Shown here: in pieces, positions 33,345 to 45,918 of the stretch
How the letters are laid out: each line of letters begins with the position of its first letter
Position numbering within the stretch: position 1 is the stretch's first letter
Assembly (NCBI GenBank): GCA_035358815.1
Contig: DAOPQC010000001.1
Span: 468,820 to 532,819 of the forward strand
Direction of reading: 5' to 3'
DNA length: 64,000 bases
Source of the DNA: Thermoanaerobaculales bacterium
GTDB taxonomy: Bacteria; Acidobacteriota; Thermoanaerobaculia; Thermoanaerobaculales; Sulfomarinibacteraceae
The notes under the pieces: generated by a model
The model's database searches: none
What the model was told of the DNA's origin: nothing
The model's input: the letters and a program-made list of their open reading frames with translations, nothing else
Position numbers and translations under genes: made by a program

Positions 33345-34325
33345 ATGGCAGGGTCACTGTTGGGTCGGCACTTTCTCAAGCTGCTCGACTTCACCCCGGA
33401 CGAGATCCGCGGCCTGCTCGACCTCGCGGCGCGCCTCAAGGCCGACCGCCGAGTCGGCCGTCGCGGCGCCCGCCTGGCCGGCAAGAGCGTCGCCCTGATC
33501 TTCGAAAAGCCGTCGACCCGCACCCGCTGTGCCTTCACGGTGGCCTGCATCGACGAGGGGGCCCACCCCGAGTACCTCGGCAAGGGCGACATCCAGCTCG
33601 GGAAAAAGGAGACGGTTGCCGACACGGCGCGGGTGCTGGGGCGGATGTTCGACGGCATCCAGTTCCGCGGTTTCGCCCACCGGACGGTGGAGCAGTTGGC
33701 GGCGCATGCCGGAGTGCCGGTGTGGAACGGGCTGACCGACGCCTGGCACCCGACCCAGATCCTGGCCGATGTGCTGACCGTGCAGGAGGAGTTCGGCAGG
33801 CTCGAGGGGATCGCGCTCGCCTATGCCGGCGATGGCCGCAACAACGTCGCCCGCTCGACCCTGGTCGGCGGCGCCAAGCTCGGCATGGACGTCCGGGTGG
33901 TGGCGCCAAAGGCCCTCTTCCCCGAGCCCGACCTGGTGGCGACGGTGCGGGCGATCGCCGGAGAGACCGGCGGCAAGGTCACGGTGACCGAGTCCGTGGA
34001 GGAGGGGGTGCGCGGCGCGCACGCGATCTACACCGACGTCTGGGCCTCGATGGGCGAGGAGGACAAGATCGCGGAGCGGATTGCGCTGCTCAAGCCTTAC
34101 AAGGTGACGCGCCGGATGATGGAGCTCACCGGACGGCCGGAGGCGATCTTCCTGCACTGCCTGCCCGCGTTCCACAACCTCGAGACCGACATGGCGCGGC
34201 AGCACCCGGAGATCTGCGAGGTCGAGGACGAGGTCTTCGAGGGCCTGCAGTCGCGAGTGTTCGAGGAGGCCGAGAACCGGCTCCACACCATCAAGGCAGT
34301 CATGGTCGCGACCCTCGCGGGCTGA
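33345..34325 (+). CDS. argF: Ornithine carbamoyltransferase
   Basis: A 326-aa enzyme making citrulline from ornithine and carbamoyl phosphate in arginine synthesis. Carbamoyl-phosphate site EKPSTRTR (Ser 57 to Arg 61), the HPTQILAD motif, and ornithine motifs DVWASMGEE and HCLPAFH are all present. Length is normal. The ATG at 33345 has GGAGG 5 nt upstream. No other arg-pathway gene is near; the next gene, 49 nt away in the same direction, belongs to lysine-type chemistry. Confidence 0.95.
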   Translation: MAGSLLGRHFLKLLDFTPDEIRGLLDLAARLKADRRVGRRGARLAGKSVALIFEKPSTRTRCAFTVACIDEGAHPEYLGKGDIQLGKKETVADTARVLGRMFDGIQFRGFAHRTVEQLAAHAGVPVWNGLTDAWHPTQILADVLTVQEEFGRLEGIALAYAGDGRNNVARSTLVGGAKLGMDVRVVAPKALFPEPDLVATVRAIAGETGGKVTVTESVEEGVRGAHAIYTDVWASMGEEDKIAERIALLKPYKVTRRMMELTGRPEAIFLHCLPAFHNLETDMARQHPEICEVEDEVFEGLQSRVFEEAENRLHTIKAVMVATLAG

Positions 34326-34374
34326 CGGCCGGCACTGTTCGGCTCCGCTGGCGGAGTCCTGGAGGATGAAGGAC

Positions 34375-35706
34375 ATGAAGCGAGTCATCGTGTTCGGCGC
34401 CGGTCTGGTGGTGCGCGCCCACGTGCGCTACCTGCTCGATCATGGTTTCCACGTGACGGTCGCGAGCCGTACCGTCCGCAAGGCCGAGGCGATCCTCGAC
34501 GGCCACCCGCTGGGCACGCCGGTCGCCTTCGACATCGAGCGCGAGCCGGAGCGCCTCGGCGCGCTGGTGGCCGAGCACGACCTGGCGGTCAGCCTGCTGC
34601 CGTGGGTCCACCACCCGGCGGTGGCGAAGGCGTGCATCGCGCACGGCAAGCACATGGTCACCACCTCCTACGTCAAGGACGAGATGAAGGCCCTCGACGG
34701 GCCGGCCAAGAAGGCCGGAGTGACCCTGCTCAACGAGCTCGGCGTCGACCCCGGCATCGACCACATGACCGCCATGAAGGTCATCCACGCGGTGCAGGCG
34801 GCGGGCGGCGAGATCACCACCTTCCAGTCCTACTGCGGCGGCCTGCCGGCGCCCGAGGCCAACGACAACCCGTTCGGCTACAAGTTCTCGTGGAGCCCGC
34901 GCGGCGTGATCCTCGCCGGCCTCAACGACGCCCGCTACCGCCGCGACGGCCGCGACGTTCGGGTCCCCGGCGCCGAGCTCTTCGACCACCAGTGGCAGGT
35001 GCCGGTCGAGGTCGAGGGCAAGGTGGTCGACTTCATCGGCTACCCGAACCGCGACAGCATGCCCTACACCGAGTACTACGGGATCAACCCGTCCGACACC
35101 ATGTTCCGCGGCACCCTGCGCTTCCCGCACTGGTGCGCGGCGATCACGCAGATGGCGCGCCTCGGCTGGCTCGGCACCGCGGAGCTTGACGGCCTCGAGG
35201 GCAAGACCTTCGCCGACCTGACCACGCGCCTGGCCGGGCTGAAGTCGACGCGCGGGCTCGCCGGCGCGGTCGCCGGCAAGCTCGGCATCGATGCCGCGCA
35301 GCCCGCCATGTCCTGCATGGAGTGGATCGGGCTGTTCTCGTCCGACCCGCTGCCCAAGCCCAAGGCGCCGGTGGACATCCTCACCGAGCGGATGCTCGCC
35401 AAGATGTCGTACGCGGACGGCGAGCGCGACATGCTGGTGCTGCAGCACACCTTCGTCGCCCGCTACCCCGGTCGCCGAGAGCGGATCACGTCGACCATGG
35501 TCGACTTCGGCATCCCGGGCGGCGACTCGAGCATGAACCGCACGGTCGGCCTGCCGGCCGCGATCGGCGTCCGCTACATCCTCGAGGGCCGCTTCACGCG
35601 CACCGGGGTGATCGTGCCGGTGATGCCCGAGTTCTACCAGCCCGCGCTCGCCGAGCTCGAGCGCCTCGGCCTCCAGTTCACCGAGTCGAGCGAGGTGATC
35701 GGGTAG
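34375..35706 (+). CDS. Saccharopine dehydrogenase family protein (LYS9-like)
   Basis: A 443-aa protein resembling glutamate-forming saccharopine reductases. N-terminal Rossmann motif VIVFGAGLVVRAH; the signature GVDPGIDHMTAMKVI; and the substrate region SYCGGLPAPEANDNPFGYKFSWSP. Saccharopine is an intermediate of lysine degradation (or fungal-type synthesis). The ATG at 34375 is preferred because the earlier one at 34366 abuts the GGAGG. No lysine-ketoglutarate reductase partner is visible, so the pathway direction is open. Confidence 0.88.
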   Translation: MKRVIVFGAGLVVRAHVRYLLDHGFHVTVASRTVRKAEAILDGHPLGTPVAFDIEREPERLGALVAEHDLAVSLLPWVHHPAVAKACIAHGKHMVTTSYVKDEMKALDGPAKKAGVTLLNELGVDPGIDHMTAMKVIHAVQAAGGEITTFQSYCGGLPAPEANDNPFGYKFSWSPRGVILAGLNDARYRRDGRDVRVPGAELFDHQWQVPVEVEGKVVDFIGYPNRDSMPYTEYYGINPSDTMFRGTLRFPHWCAAITQMARLGWLGTAELDGLEGKTFADLTTRLAGLKSTRGLAGAVAGKLGIDAAQPAMSCMEWIGLFSSDPLPKPKAPVDILTERMLAKMSYADGERDMLVLQHTFVARYPGRRERITSTMVDFGIPGGDSSMNRTVGLPAAIGVRYILEGRFTRTGVIVPVMPEFYQPALAELERLGLQFTESSEVIG

Positions 35707-35968
35707 CAGGTCGTCGGGAGCTGAGAGCAGTCAGCGGAGCGGCTGGCCTGCTGAAGAGGCGGGCGTTTGCCCCGTTCCCGCTCCCGTGCCCGTTCCCGTA
35801 CCCGGATGACGGTCCGGAATCGAAGGGGCCCACTCGAGCGAGGACTCCTCGATCGATTCTGACGGTCTCGTGCTGTTCCGGTCGATTCACGAAGTCGTTC
35901 GGGGACGGGAACGGGGACGGGAACGGAGGGCAGGTCCCGCGTGGCCATGCCTGCAACCCGCGTCCTGC
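35707..35968. repeat. Inverted hexamer-tract spacer
   Basis: No gene seen. A pyrimidine tract CCCGTT/CCCGCT at 35771-35804 and a purine tract GGGAAC/GGGGAC at 35901-35926 face each other, so the spacer could form a long imperfect hairpin with about a 95-nt loop. Confidence 0.6.
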
Positions 35969-35982
35969 TATCCTGCCTCACC

Positions 35983-37377
35983 GTGCGCGGCGACGTCCTC
36001 CGCTACCGTGAGCTGGTGGTCTCCGGCTCGATCGACCGGGCGGTCCTCCACCTGGGCGCACCGGCCGCGCTGTCGGCCTTGCTGCAGGCCGGGTTCCTGA
36101 TCGTCGACGCCTTCTGGCTGGGCCGGGTCGGCCCGGCCGCCGTCGCCGCGGCCTCGACCGCGGGCTTCGCGATGTGGCTCGCCCAGACCATCGGCGAGGG
36201 CTCTGCCGCCGGGTCCGGGTCGGTACTCGCCGCCGCCGTCGGATCGGGCGACCGCGCGGCGGTCGGGCGGGCCGCCGCCGCCGGCCAGAGCCTCGCGGTG
36301 TGGGCGTCGCTGCTGGTGGTCGGCATCGGCCTGTGGCTGGTCAGGCCGCTGTTCGAGTTCATGGGCACCGACCGAGCCGTCACCCAGCCCGGGGTCGCCT
36401 ACCTCGTAATCGTGCTGCTCGGCATGCCGTCGTACTTCCTGTTCTCGTGGATCTCGGCGGCGTTCCGCGCCGCCGGCGACGCGGCCACCGCGCTGCGGCT
36501 GCTGGCGGTCGCGGCCGCGGTCAACGTCGTGCTCGACCCGCTGCTGATATTCGGGGTGGGGCCGCTGCCGCGGCTCGGCGTGGCGGGCGCGGCGTCGGCG
36601 ACCGTGCTGGCGTGGACGGTCGGCTGCGCCCGCGGCTGGCAGCTGCTCGGCCGGCTCGGGATCCGCCCCCGGCCGCTCGCGTTCCTGCGCCCGCCGGCCG
36701 AGAGCTGGGCGGCGCTGCGGGTCGGCCTGCCGCTCGCCGTCGAGGGCGCGCTGTTCTCGCTGATCTACGTCCTGCTGACCCGGGTCACGACCACCTTCGG
36801 CACCCCGGCGGTGGCCGCCCTCGGGATCGGCCACAAGCTGGAGGTCCTCAACTACTTCGTGTGCGCCGGCATGGGCGCGGCGGCGACCACCCTGGTCGGC
36901 CAGAACCTCGGCGCCGGCGACCCGGTGCGGGCGAGCCGGGTGGCGTGGCGGACGCTGTTCCTGACCATCCTGCCGGTCGGCCTGGTGACGGTGGTGCTGG
37001 TGTCGAAACCGGCGGCGGCGGTGTCGGTGTTCATCTCCGACCACGAGGTGGTGGCGGCGGGCGTCACCTACGTCCTGCTGGTCGGCATGAGCCAGGTCTT
37101 CATGGCGGCCGAGGTGGTGCTGGTCGGCGCCTTCGCCGGCGCGCAGTGGACCGTGGTGCCGGCGGTCCTCGAGATCGCGCTCACCGCCGCCCGGGTGCCG
37201 GTGGCGGGCTGGCTGGTCGCGAGGGGGTGGGGGGTCGAAGCGGTGTGGCTGGCGATCGCGGCCACCTGCGTCGTCAAGGGCACGGTGCTCGCCGTCCTGT
37301 TCGCCGTCCGGCGGCCGCGCCTCGGCGGCGGGGCCGGGTTCGTCGGCGGGTTGCCGTACAATGCCCCGGGACCTTGA
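35983..37377 (+). CDS. MATE family efflux transporter
   Basis: A 464-aa inner-membrane protein with about twelve hydrophobic helices and the internal two-fold repeat of MATE drug or metabolite/cation antiporters, for example LHLGAPAALSALLQAGFLIVD at the start and GHKLEVLNYFVCAGMGAAAT in the second half. The substrate cannot be inferred. The start is uncertain: GTG 35983 is preferred because TATCCT (35969-35974) lies 8 nt upstream, as in other leaderless genes here; ATG 35947 would add 12 residues but lacks a Shine-Dalgarno. Fba follows after 12 nt. Confidence 0.88.
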   Translation: MRGDVLRYRELVVSGSIDRAVLHLGAPAALSALLQAGFLIVDAFWLGRVGPAAVAAASTAGFAMWLAQTIGEGSAAGSGSVLAAAVGSGDRAAVGRAAAAGQSLAVWASLLVVGIGLWLVRPLFEFMGTDRAVTQPGVAYLVIVLLGMPSYFLFSWISAAFRAAGDAATALRLLAVAAAVNVVLDPLLIFGVGPLPRLGVAGAASATVLAWTVGCARGWQLLGRLGIRPRPLAFLRPPAESWAALRVGLPLAVEGALFSLIYVLLTRVTTTFGTPAVAALGIGHKLEVLNYFVCAGMGAAATTLVGQNLGAGDPVRASRVAWRTLFLTILPVGLVTVVLVSKPAAAVSVFISDHEVVAAGVTYVLLVGMSQVFMAAEVVLVGAFAGAQWTVVPAVLEIALTAARVPVAGWLVARGWGVEAVWLAIAATCVVKGTVLAVLFAVRRPRLGGGAGFVGGLPYNAPGP

Positions 37378-37389
37378 GGAGGTGGAACC

Positions 37390-38439
37390 ATGATCAAGCA
37401 GATCCGCAAGCTTCTCGGCGACAAGGCGTCGCTTCTCGACTACCACTGCAAGGGGATCTCCAAGGAGCAGCTGCACCTGCCGGGACCGGACTTCATCGAC
37501 CGGGTGGTGGCCCAGAGCGACCGCTCGCCGGCGGTCATGCGCAGCCTGCAGTGGCTGCTCTCGACCGGCCGCGCCGCCGGCACCGGCTACGTCTCGATCC
37601 TGCCCGTCGACCAGGGCATCGAGCACTCGGGCGCGGCGTCGTTCGCGCCCAATCCGATCTACTTCGACCCCTCGAACATCGTCAAGCTCGCGATCGAGGG
37701 CGGCTGCAACGGCTGCGCGTCGACCCTCGGCGTGCTCGGGGCGGTGTCGCGCACGTACGCCCACAAGATCCCGCTGATCCTCAAGTTCAACCACAGCGAG
37801 ATGCTGAGCTACCCGAACATCGCCGAGCAGACCATGTTCGCCTCGGTCGAGCAGGCCTGGAACCTCGGCGCCGCCGGCGTCGGCGCGACCATCTACTACG
37901 GCTCCGAGGACTGCCGCCGCCAGATCATGGAGGTCTCGGAGGCCTTCCAGCACGCCCACGAGCTCGGGATGTTCACCGTGCTGTGGTGCTACCTTCGCAA
38001 CCCGGCCTTCAAGCACGAGGGCACCGACTACCACAACGCCGCCGACCTCACCGGGCAGGCCAATCACCTCGGCGTGACCATCGAGGCCGACATCGTCAAG
38101 CAGAAGGCGCCGACCAACAACGGCGGCTTCAACGCGCTCAAGTACGGCAAGACCCACAAGTCGGTGTACGGCACGCTGGTGCCCGACCATCCGATCGAGT
38201 GGACCCGCTGGCAGGTCGTCAACTGCTACATGGGGCGGGTCGGCCTCATCAACTCGGGCGGCGAGTCGGGCGCCAACGACCTCGAGCAGGCGGTGGCCAC
38301 GGCGGTCATCAACAAGCGGGCCGGCGGCATGGGCCTGATTTCCGGCCGCAAGGCCTTCCAGAAGCCGATGGCCGAGGGCGTCGAGCTGCTCAACGCGATC
38401 CAGGACGTCTACCTTTGCGGAGACGTTACCATCGCGTAG
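37390..38439 (+). CDS. fbaB: Class I fructose-bisphosphate aldolase (FbaB/DhnA type)
   Basis: A 349-aa archaeal-type class I aldolase that reversibly splits fructose 1,6-bisphosphate in glycolysis and gluconeogenesis. Signatures: VSILPVDQGIEHSG near the start, DPSNIVKLAIEGGCNG, KFNHSE, and the C-terminal phosphate-binding NSGGESGANDLEQAV followed by GRKAFQKP. Schiff-base lysine enzymes of this type are Zn-independent. GAGGAGGTGG precedes the ATG, and TACAAT (37357-37362) inside the end of the MATE gene may be its own -10. It is followed by a hexamer-tract hairpin spacer. Confidence 0.93.
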   Translation: MIKQIRKLLGDKASLLDYHCKGISKEQLHLPGPDFIDRVVAQSDRSPAVMRSLQWLLSTGRAAGTGYVSILPVDQGIEHSGAASFAPNPIYFDPSNIVKLAIEGGCNGCASTLGVLGAVSRTYAHKIPLILKFNHSEMLSYPNIAEQTMFASVEQAWNLGAAGVGATIYYGSEDCRRQIMEVSEAFQHAHELGMFTVLWCYLRNPAFKHEGTDYHNAADLTGQANHLGVTIEADIVKQKAPTNNGGFNALKYGKTHKSVYGTLVPDHPIEWTRWQVVNCYMGRVGLINSGGESGANDLEQAVATAVINKRAGGMGLISGRKAFQKPMAEGVELLNAIQDVYLCGDVTIA

Positions 38440-38570
38440 CCCGATCTCCGTTCCCGCTCCCGTACCCGTTCCCGTTCCCGAGTGACGGCTCGGGGCGCGC
38501 ACCGGCCGTTTCGGAGACGGAGCCGGGCACGGAGACGGGCAGGGAAGGCTCTCCCTAAAGGGTCGACTCC
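38440..38570. repeat. Inverted hexamer-tract spacer
   Basis: A pyrimidine tract (38447-38480, CCCGTT variants) faces a purine tract (38512-38546, GGAGAC/GGGCAC variants) between the convergent fba and LVIVD genes. A hairpin with a loop of about 30 nt is possible and might serve as a bidirectional transcription stop. Confidence 0.6.
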
Positions 38571-40604
38571 CTACGGTGCGAGCCTCCCCCGCGGCCGCAG
38601 CGGGACGTGGCAGGCCGCGACATCGAGCGCCGACACCCCGGCGATGAGGTCGGCGGTGTAGGCGCGCGTCCCGGCCAGGACCGCATCCGCGGGGTAGCCT
38701 GGCAGCTCCTCGAAGCCGTTCTCGACCAGCTCACCGTCGGGTGACAGCGACACCAGCAGCAGGCCGGAGGGGGCCGCGGTCGCCACGTAGGCGAGATCGC
38801 GGTCGGCCGCGGCCGCCGAAACGCCGCAGGCGACCTCCTCGAGCTCGGCCACGACATCCGGGGATGCCGGGTCCGACAGGTCGAGCAGCTGCAGGCCGCC
38901 GGTGCCGAGCGCGACCCAGCCGCGGCCGCCCATCAGGGTGACGCCGGAGATGCCGTGATGGGGCTGCAGCTCGTAGGAGCGCGGGTAGTCGGGCCACGGC
39001 AGATCGCAGCGGTCGCAGTCAGACCAGAAGTTGATGCGCGTCGGCTGGGTCGCCGGGGAGGCCGGGTCGCCGACGTCCCAGGTCGCCAGCGCGCAGCGGC
39101 CGGCCCAATCGGACCAGTCGCTGTAGGCGTAGCCGTCCGCCACCGCCATCACGCCGCCCTCGAGCTGCGCCACCGGGTGCGGGGACGCCGGGCTGGAGAC
39201 GTCGAGGATGACGGTCGACACGTAGGGTGAGCTGGCGATGGTCGCGTAGAGGTGGGTGCCGTCGAGCACCACCCGGTAACAGGGGCCGGCGGTCGCCACC
39301 CGCGCGATCTCCACCGGCGCCCTCGGGTCGGCGACGTCGAGGACCCGGACCCCGTCGCGCCAGCTCGCGACGAAGGCGGTCGAATCGGCCAGCGCGACGT
39401 CCTTGGCGAAGCCTCCGACCGCGGCGGGCAGCCTGAGCGGTGCGAGGCCGTCCGGGTCGCCGACCTCGAACAGCAGCAGGCCGCTCTCGCCTCCGGCAAC
39501 GGCCAGCAGCTCGCCCGAGATGGCCGCCGCCTCGGTCACGCCCGGGGTCGTGAAGCTGCCGACCAGCCTCGGCTCGCCGGTCGGCGGGTCCTCGACCAGC
39601 CACGGGCCGCCGCGGCTGTTGCTGATGCCGACGATCCGGTTGGCGACCGCGAGGTCGTGCAGGAAGGCCTCGCCACGCAGCGACCCCAGCGAGAGCACGT
39701 CCTTGCGCTCCGGGTTGTTCGGGTCCGAGATGTCGACCAGCTCGAGCCGGATCGAGGACTCGGCTGGGGTGGTCGCCACGTAGGCTGTCGGACCGACGAC
39801 GCGGACCTTGCGCAGCCGGTCCGCCCGATACTCGGAGAGCGCGACCGGTTCTGAAGGCTCGGCGACGTCGAGGATCCGCAGCACATCGGGGTCGTCGTCC
39901 CGCCACTCGGCGAGGTAGAGCAGCTCGCCGACCGCGTCGAGGTCGCGCACGTTGCCTTCCAGGTGGACGATCTCGACGGGCTGCCCGGTCTCGGAGACGT
40001 CGAAGCCGCGGGCGCCCTCGCCGAGGCCGACCACCCAAAGCGTGTCGCCGGTGACGTCGAGCCGCTCGGACCACCCCTCGATCTCGACCGTCGTGATCCG
40101 CGGCGGCGAGGTGGGGGTGGCGCCCGGCACCAGCTCGAGCAGCACGCCGTGCTCCGGATCGGCGGGGTTCACGAGCCCGGCGAACACGGCGCCATCGCCG
40201 ATCGCGACCGAGCGCGCCGGCAGCGGCGTCTCCCACGCCGCCACCACCACCGGGGCGGCGGGGTCCGTCACGTCGAGGCGGAACAGAGTGCCGCGCTGGA
40301 CCGCCATGTTGCCGGCCGCCACCCAGGCGGTCTGGCCGTCGACCGCGATGTCGTGGATCAGCACCCCGAGGTCGAGCTCGGCGAGCACCGCCGGCGATGC
40401 CGGGGTGGTCACGTCGCCGATCGTCAGGACGGTGCCGCTGCCGAAGTAGGCGCGCCCGGTGCGGATGAACACCGCGTCGGCCGGCCCGGCCGGCCAATGG
40501 TCGACGACCTCGGGGCACTCGCCGGCGGCCTGTCCGATCATCGGCAGCCAACCGGCCGCGATCAGCGTGAAGACGATCACCGCGAGGCGTCTGGAGTGCG
40601 ACAT
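38571..40604 (-). CDS. Secreted LVIVD-repeat beta-propeller protein (short form)
   Basis: A 677-aa exported paralogue of the protein at 29671-32922. The signal peptide (about 1-27) is followed by the same opening, ECPEVVDHWPAGPADAVF against CPELIGRWPYGPTAAVA. About twelve degenerate propeller repeats follow, marked by LDVxDPAAPV and VRVLDVADPRAPVEIA. It lacks the duplicated C-terminal domain of its relative and ends with a Cys-containing tail. The ATG at 40604 has GGAG 8 nt upstream. Promoter candidate: TTGCAT (40648-40653), 17 nt, AATACT (40625-40630). Function unknown; likely surface or periplasmic. Confidence 0.8.
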   Translation of the reverse strand: MSHSRRLAVIVFTLIAAGWLPMIGQAAGECPEVVDHWPAGPADAVFIRTGRAYFGSGTVLTIGDVTTPASPAVLAELDLGVLIHDIAVDGQTAWVAAGNMAVQRGTLFRLDVTDPAAPVVVAAWETPLPARSVAIGDGAVFAGLVNPADPEHGVLLELVPGATPTSPPRITTVEIEGWSERLDVTGDTLWVVGLGEGARGFDVSETGQPVEIVHLEGNVRDLDAVGELLYLAEWRDDDPDVLRILDVAEPSEPVALSEYRADRLRKVRVVGPTAYVATTPAESSIRLELVDISDPNNPERKDVLSLGSLRGEAFLHDLAVANRIVGISNSRGGPWLVEDPPTGEPRLVGSFTTPGVTEAAAISGELLAVAGGESGLLLFEVGDPDGLAPLRLPAAVGGFAKDVALADSTAFVASWRDGVRVLDVADPRAPVEIARVATAGPCYRVVLDGTHLYATIASSPYVSTVILDVSSPASPHPVAQLEGGVMAVADGYAYSDWSDWAGRCALATWDVGDPASPATQPTRINFWSDCDRCDLPWPDYPRSYELQPHHGISGVTLMGGRGWVALGTGGLQLLDLSDPASPDVVAELEEVACGVSAAAADRDLAYVATAAPSGLLLVSLSPDGELVENGFEELPGYPADAVLAGTRAYTADLIAGVSALDVAACHVPLRPRGRLAP

Positions 40605-40867
40605 CGTGTGCTCCTTCTCCATCCAGTATTCGGTTCCCGCACGCCCAATGCAAGAGACGCAGACCCGCCGTTGGTGTCGCTCGCCACCTGATCCCGGATC
40701 TATCCGTGCCCGTGCCCGTCTCCGTGCCCGTCTCCGTTTCCCCTCTGATCGTCCCGAGACCGGATGGCACGGTCGGGCACGGAGACGACGGCCGGGGCGG
40801 ACGGCGTCGGCGCGAGCGCCCAGATCGTGACCCCTGACCCCCAGCCCCGACCCCATGAAACGACGAA
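40605..40867. repeat. Spacer with inverted hexamer tracts
   Basis: No gene seen. It holds the likely promoter of the short LVIVD gene, a pyrimidine tract of CCCGTG/TCTCCG hexamers (40703-40739) and a facing purine tract (40764-40788), forming a potential hairpin with about a 25-nt loop. Confidence 0.6.
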
Positions 40868-40889
40868 ACCCCCGCCGGAGGGCGGGGGT
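40868..40889 (-). terminator. Terminator after the long acyl-CoA dehydrogenase gene
   Basis: A 9-bp stem ACCCCCGCC/GGCGGGGGT with a 4-nt loop lies 28 nt past the stop codon (40917). On the minus strand it runs into TTTCGTCGTTTC. It fits an intrinsic terminator with an interrupted T tract. Confidence 0.75.
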
Positions 40890-40916
40890 CGTGAGGGAAT
40901 CGGTTGAGGCGAGGCG

Positions 40917-42758
<1,842 letters not shown>

Positions 42759-42798
42759 GGAAGACCTCCCCCGAAGCGGTCAATCGCGTCTCGCGACC

Positions 42799-42818
42799 AT
42801 GAATGAACACTCATTCAT
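42799..42818. promoter_or_regulatory. FadR/TetR-type operator upstream of the acyl-CoA dehydrogenase
   Basis: A perfect inverted repeat ATGAATGA-N4-TCATTCAT. Its inner TGAATGA-N4-TCATTCA has the arms and spacing of the Bacillus FadR box, the operator of a TetR-family repressor of fatty-acid degradation released by long-chain acyl-CoA. It lies 41 nt upstream of the start codon and overlaps the likely -10 region (TATGAA) on the minus strand, so a repressor bound here would block the promoter. No tetR gene is in the window. Confidence 0.8.
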
Positions 42819-43271
42819 ATTCGGTCCGCCGCGGGAAAAAAGCAACCCTTCCGGGCCGGGTGGCGGCAAGGCGTCGAGTGTCAGGACCTGGCGCTTCGCT
42901 TCGGCTCCGCTTCCGCGCCCGCTTCCGCTTCCGCGCCCGATCGTGGTGCCCGCCACTCGGAGCAGGCCCTACTCGGCCAAACGGAGAAAGTGACTCTGCT
43001 CCAGTACTTTCGAAGAAAAGCTGGAGGCTGGAACGAAGGCGGAAGCGGGCGGGAGGTCCACTGCCGCAGTGACTCACTGCGAAGGACCCTGGGCGGTTGG
43101 GAACGGGGACGGGAACGGGAACGGGAACGCGGGGACCCTGCTTGCGGCTCGGAAGGAAGAACGAAGACGGAAGGGGAAGGGGGCGGGTGGCCCACTGCCC
43201 CACTGCCCCATCGCCCCAACGCCCAGGACGGTCGGGAACGGGAACGGGAACGGGAACGTGGAAACACTAAA
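42819..43271. repeat. Long repeat-rich spacer
   Basis: No gene seen in about 450 bp. Pyrimidine tract of GCTTCC/GCGCCC hexamers at 42891-42939; purine tracts at 43035-43053, 43099-43131 (GGGAAC) and 43233-43259; and a CACTGCCCCACTGCCCC stretch at 43189-43216. Several tracts on one side and one on the other give more than one possible hairpin. Confidence 0.6.
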
Positions 43272-43289
43272 CCCACCCCGAAGGGTGGG
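43272..43289 (-). terminator. Intrinsic terminator of the pnp operon
   Basis: On the minus strand a 7-bp stem CCCACCC/GGGTGGG closes a TTCG loop and is followed by TTTAGTGTTT. It lies 55 nt past the pnp stop and marks the end of the nine-gene operon that starts at rimP. Confidence 0.85.
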
Positions 43290-43343
43290 CCTTGTCGCTC
43301 GTGGTGGGCTGCGATCAGTCGTCTGGGCGCAGTAGTCCGCCGG

Positions 43344-45584
<2,241 letters not shown>

Positions 45585-45598
45585 ACGGTGTCTCGATC

Positions 45599-45868
45599 CT
45601 ATCCCCGTAGCCCGAGCTGCTCGACCAGTCGGCGATAGCGGGTGAGGTCCTTCGCCTTGAGGTAGTCGAGCAGACGACGGCGACGTCCCACCAGCCGCAG
45701 CAGGCCGCGACGCGAGTGGAAGTCCTTGGTGAATGACTTGAAGTGCTCGGTGAGAAACTCGATGCGGCGGGTCAGCAGCGCGATCTGGACCTCCGGCGAG
45801 CCGGTATCGTTGCCGTGCTGCCGGAACTCCTCGATGATCGTTGGCTTGCGGGCGTCAAAGTGACTCAT
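45599..45868 (-). CDS. rpsO: 30S ribosomal protein S15
   Basis: An 89-aa S15 protein that binds 16S rRNA early in small-subunit assembly. The family motif GSPEVQIALLTRRIEFLTEHFK and the C-terminal RRGLLRLVGRRRRLLDYL are clear. The ATG at 45868 has GGAGGAG upstream. It lies between truB and pnp, the usual order. Autoregulation through a leader fold is possible but not shown. Confidence 0.97.
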   Translation of the reverse strand: MSHFDARKPTIIEEFRQHGNDTGSPEVQIALLTRRIEFLTEHFKSFTKDFHSRRGLLRLVGRRRRLLDYLKAKDLTRYRRLVEQLGLRG

Positions 45869-45918
45869 GTCTCCTCCACAATTGGTTCCTCCGGTGGCGA
45901 GGAGGCAGCGGTACGGTA

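Noticed and set aside
35947..37377. MATE start at ATG 35947
   Set aside because: It lacks a ribosome-binding site and would place the -10-like TATCCT inside the gene; GTG 35983 is preferred, without certainty.
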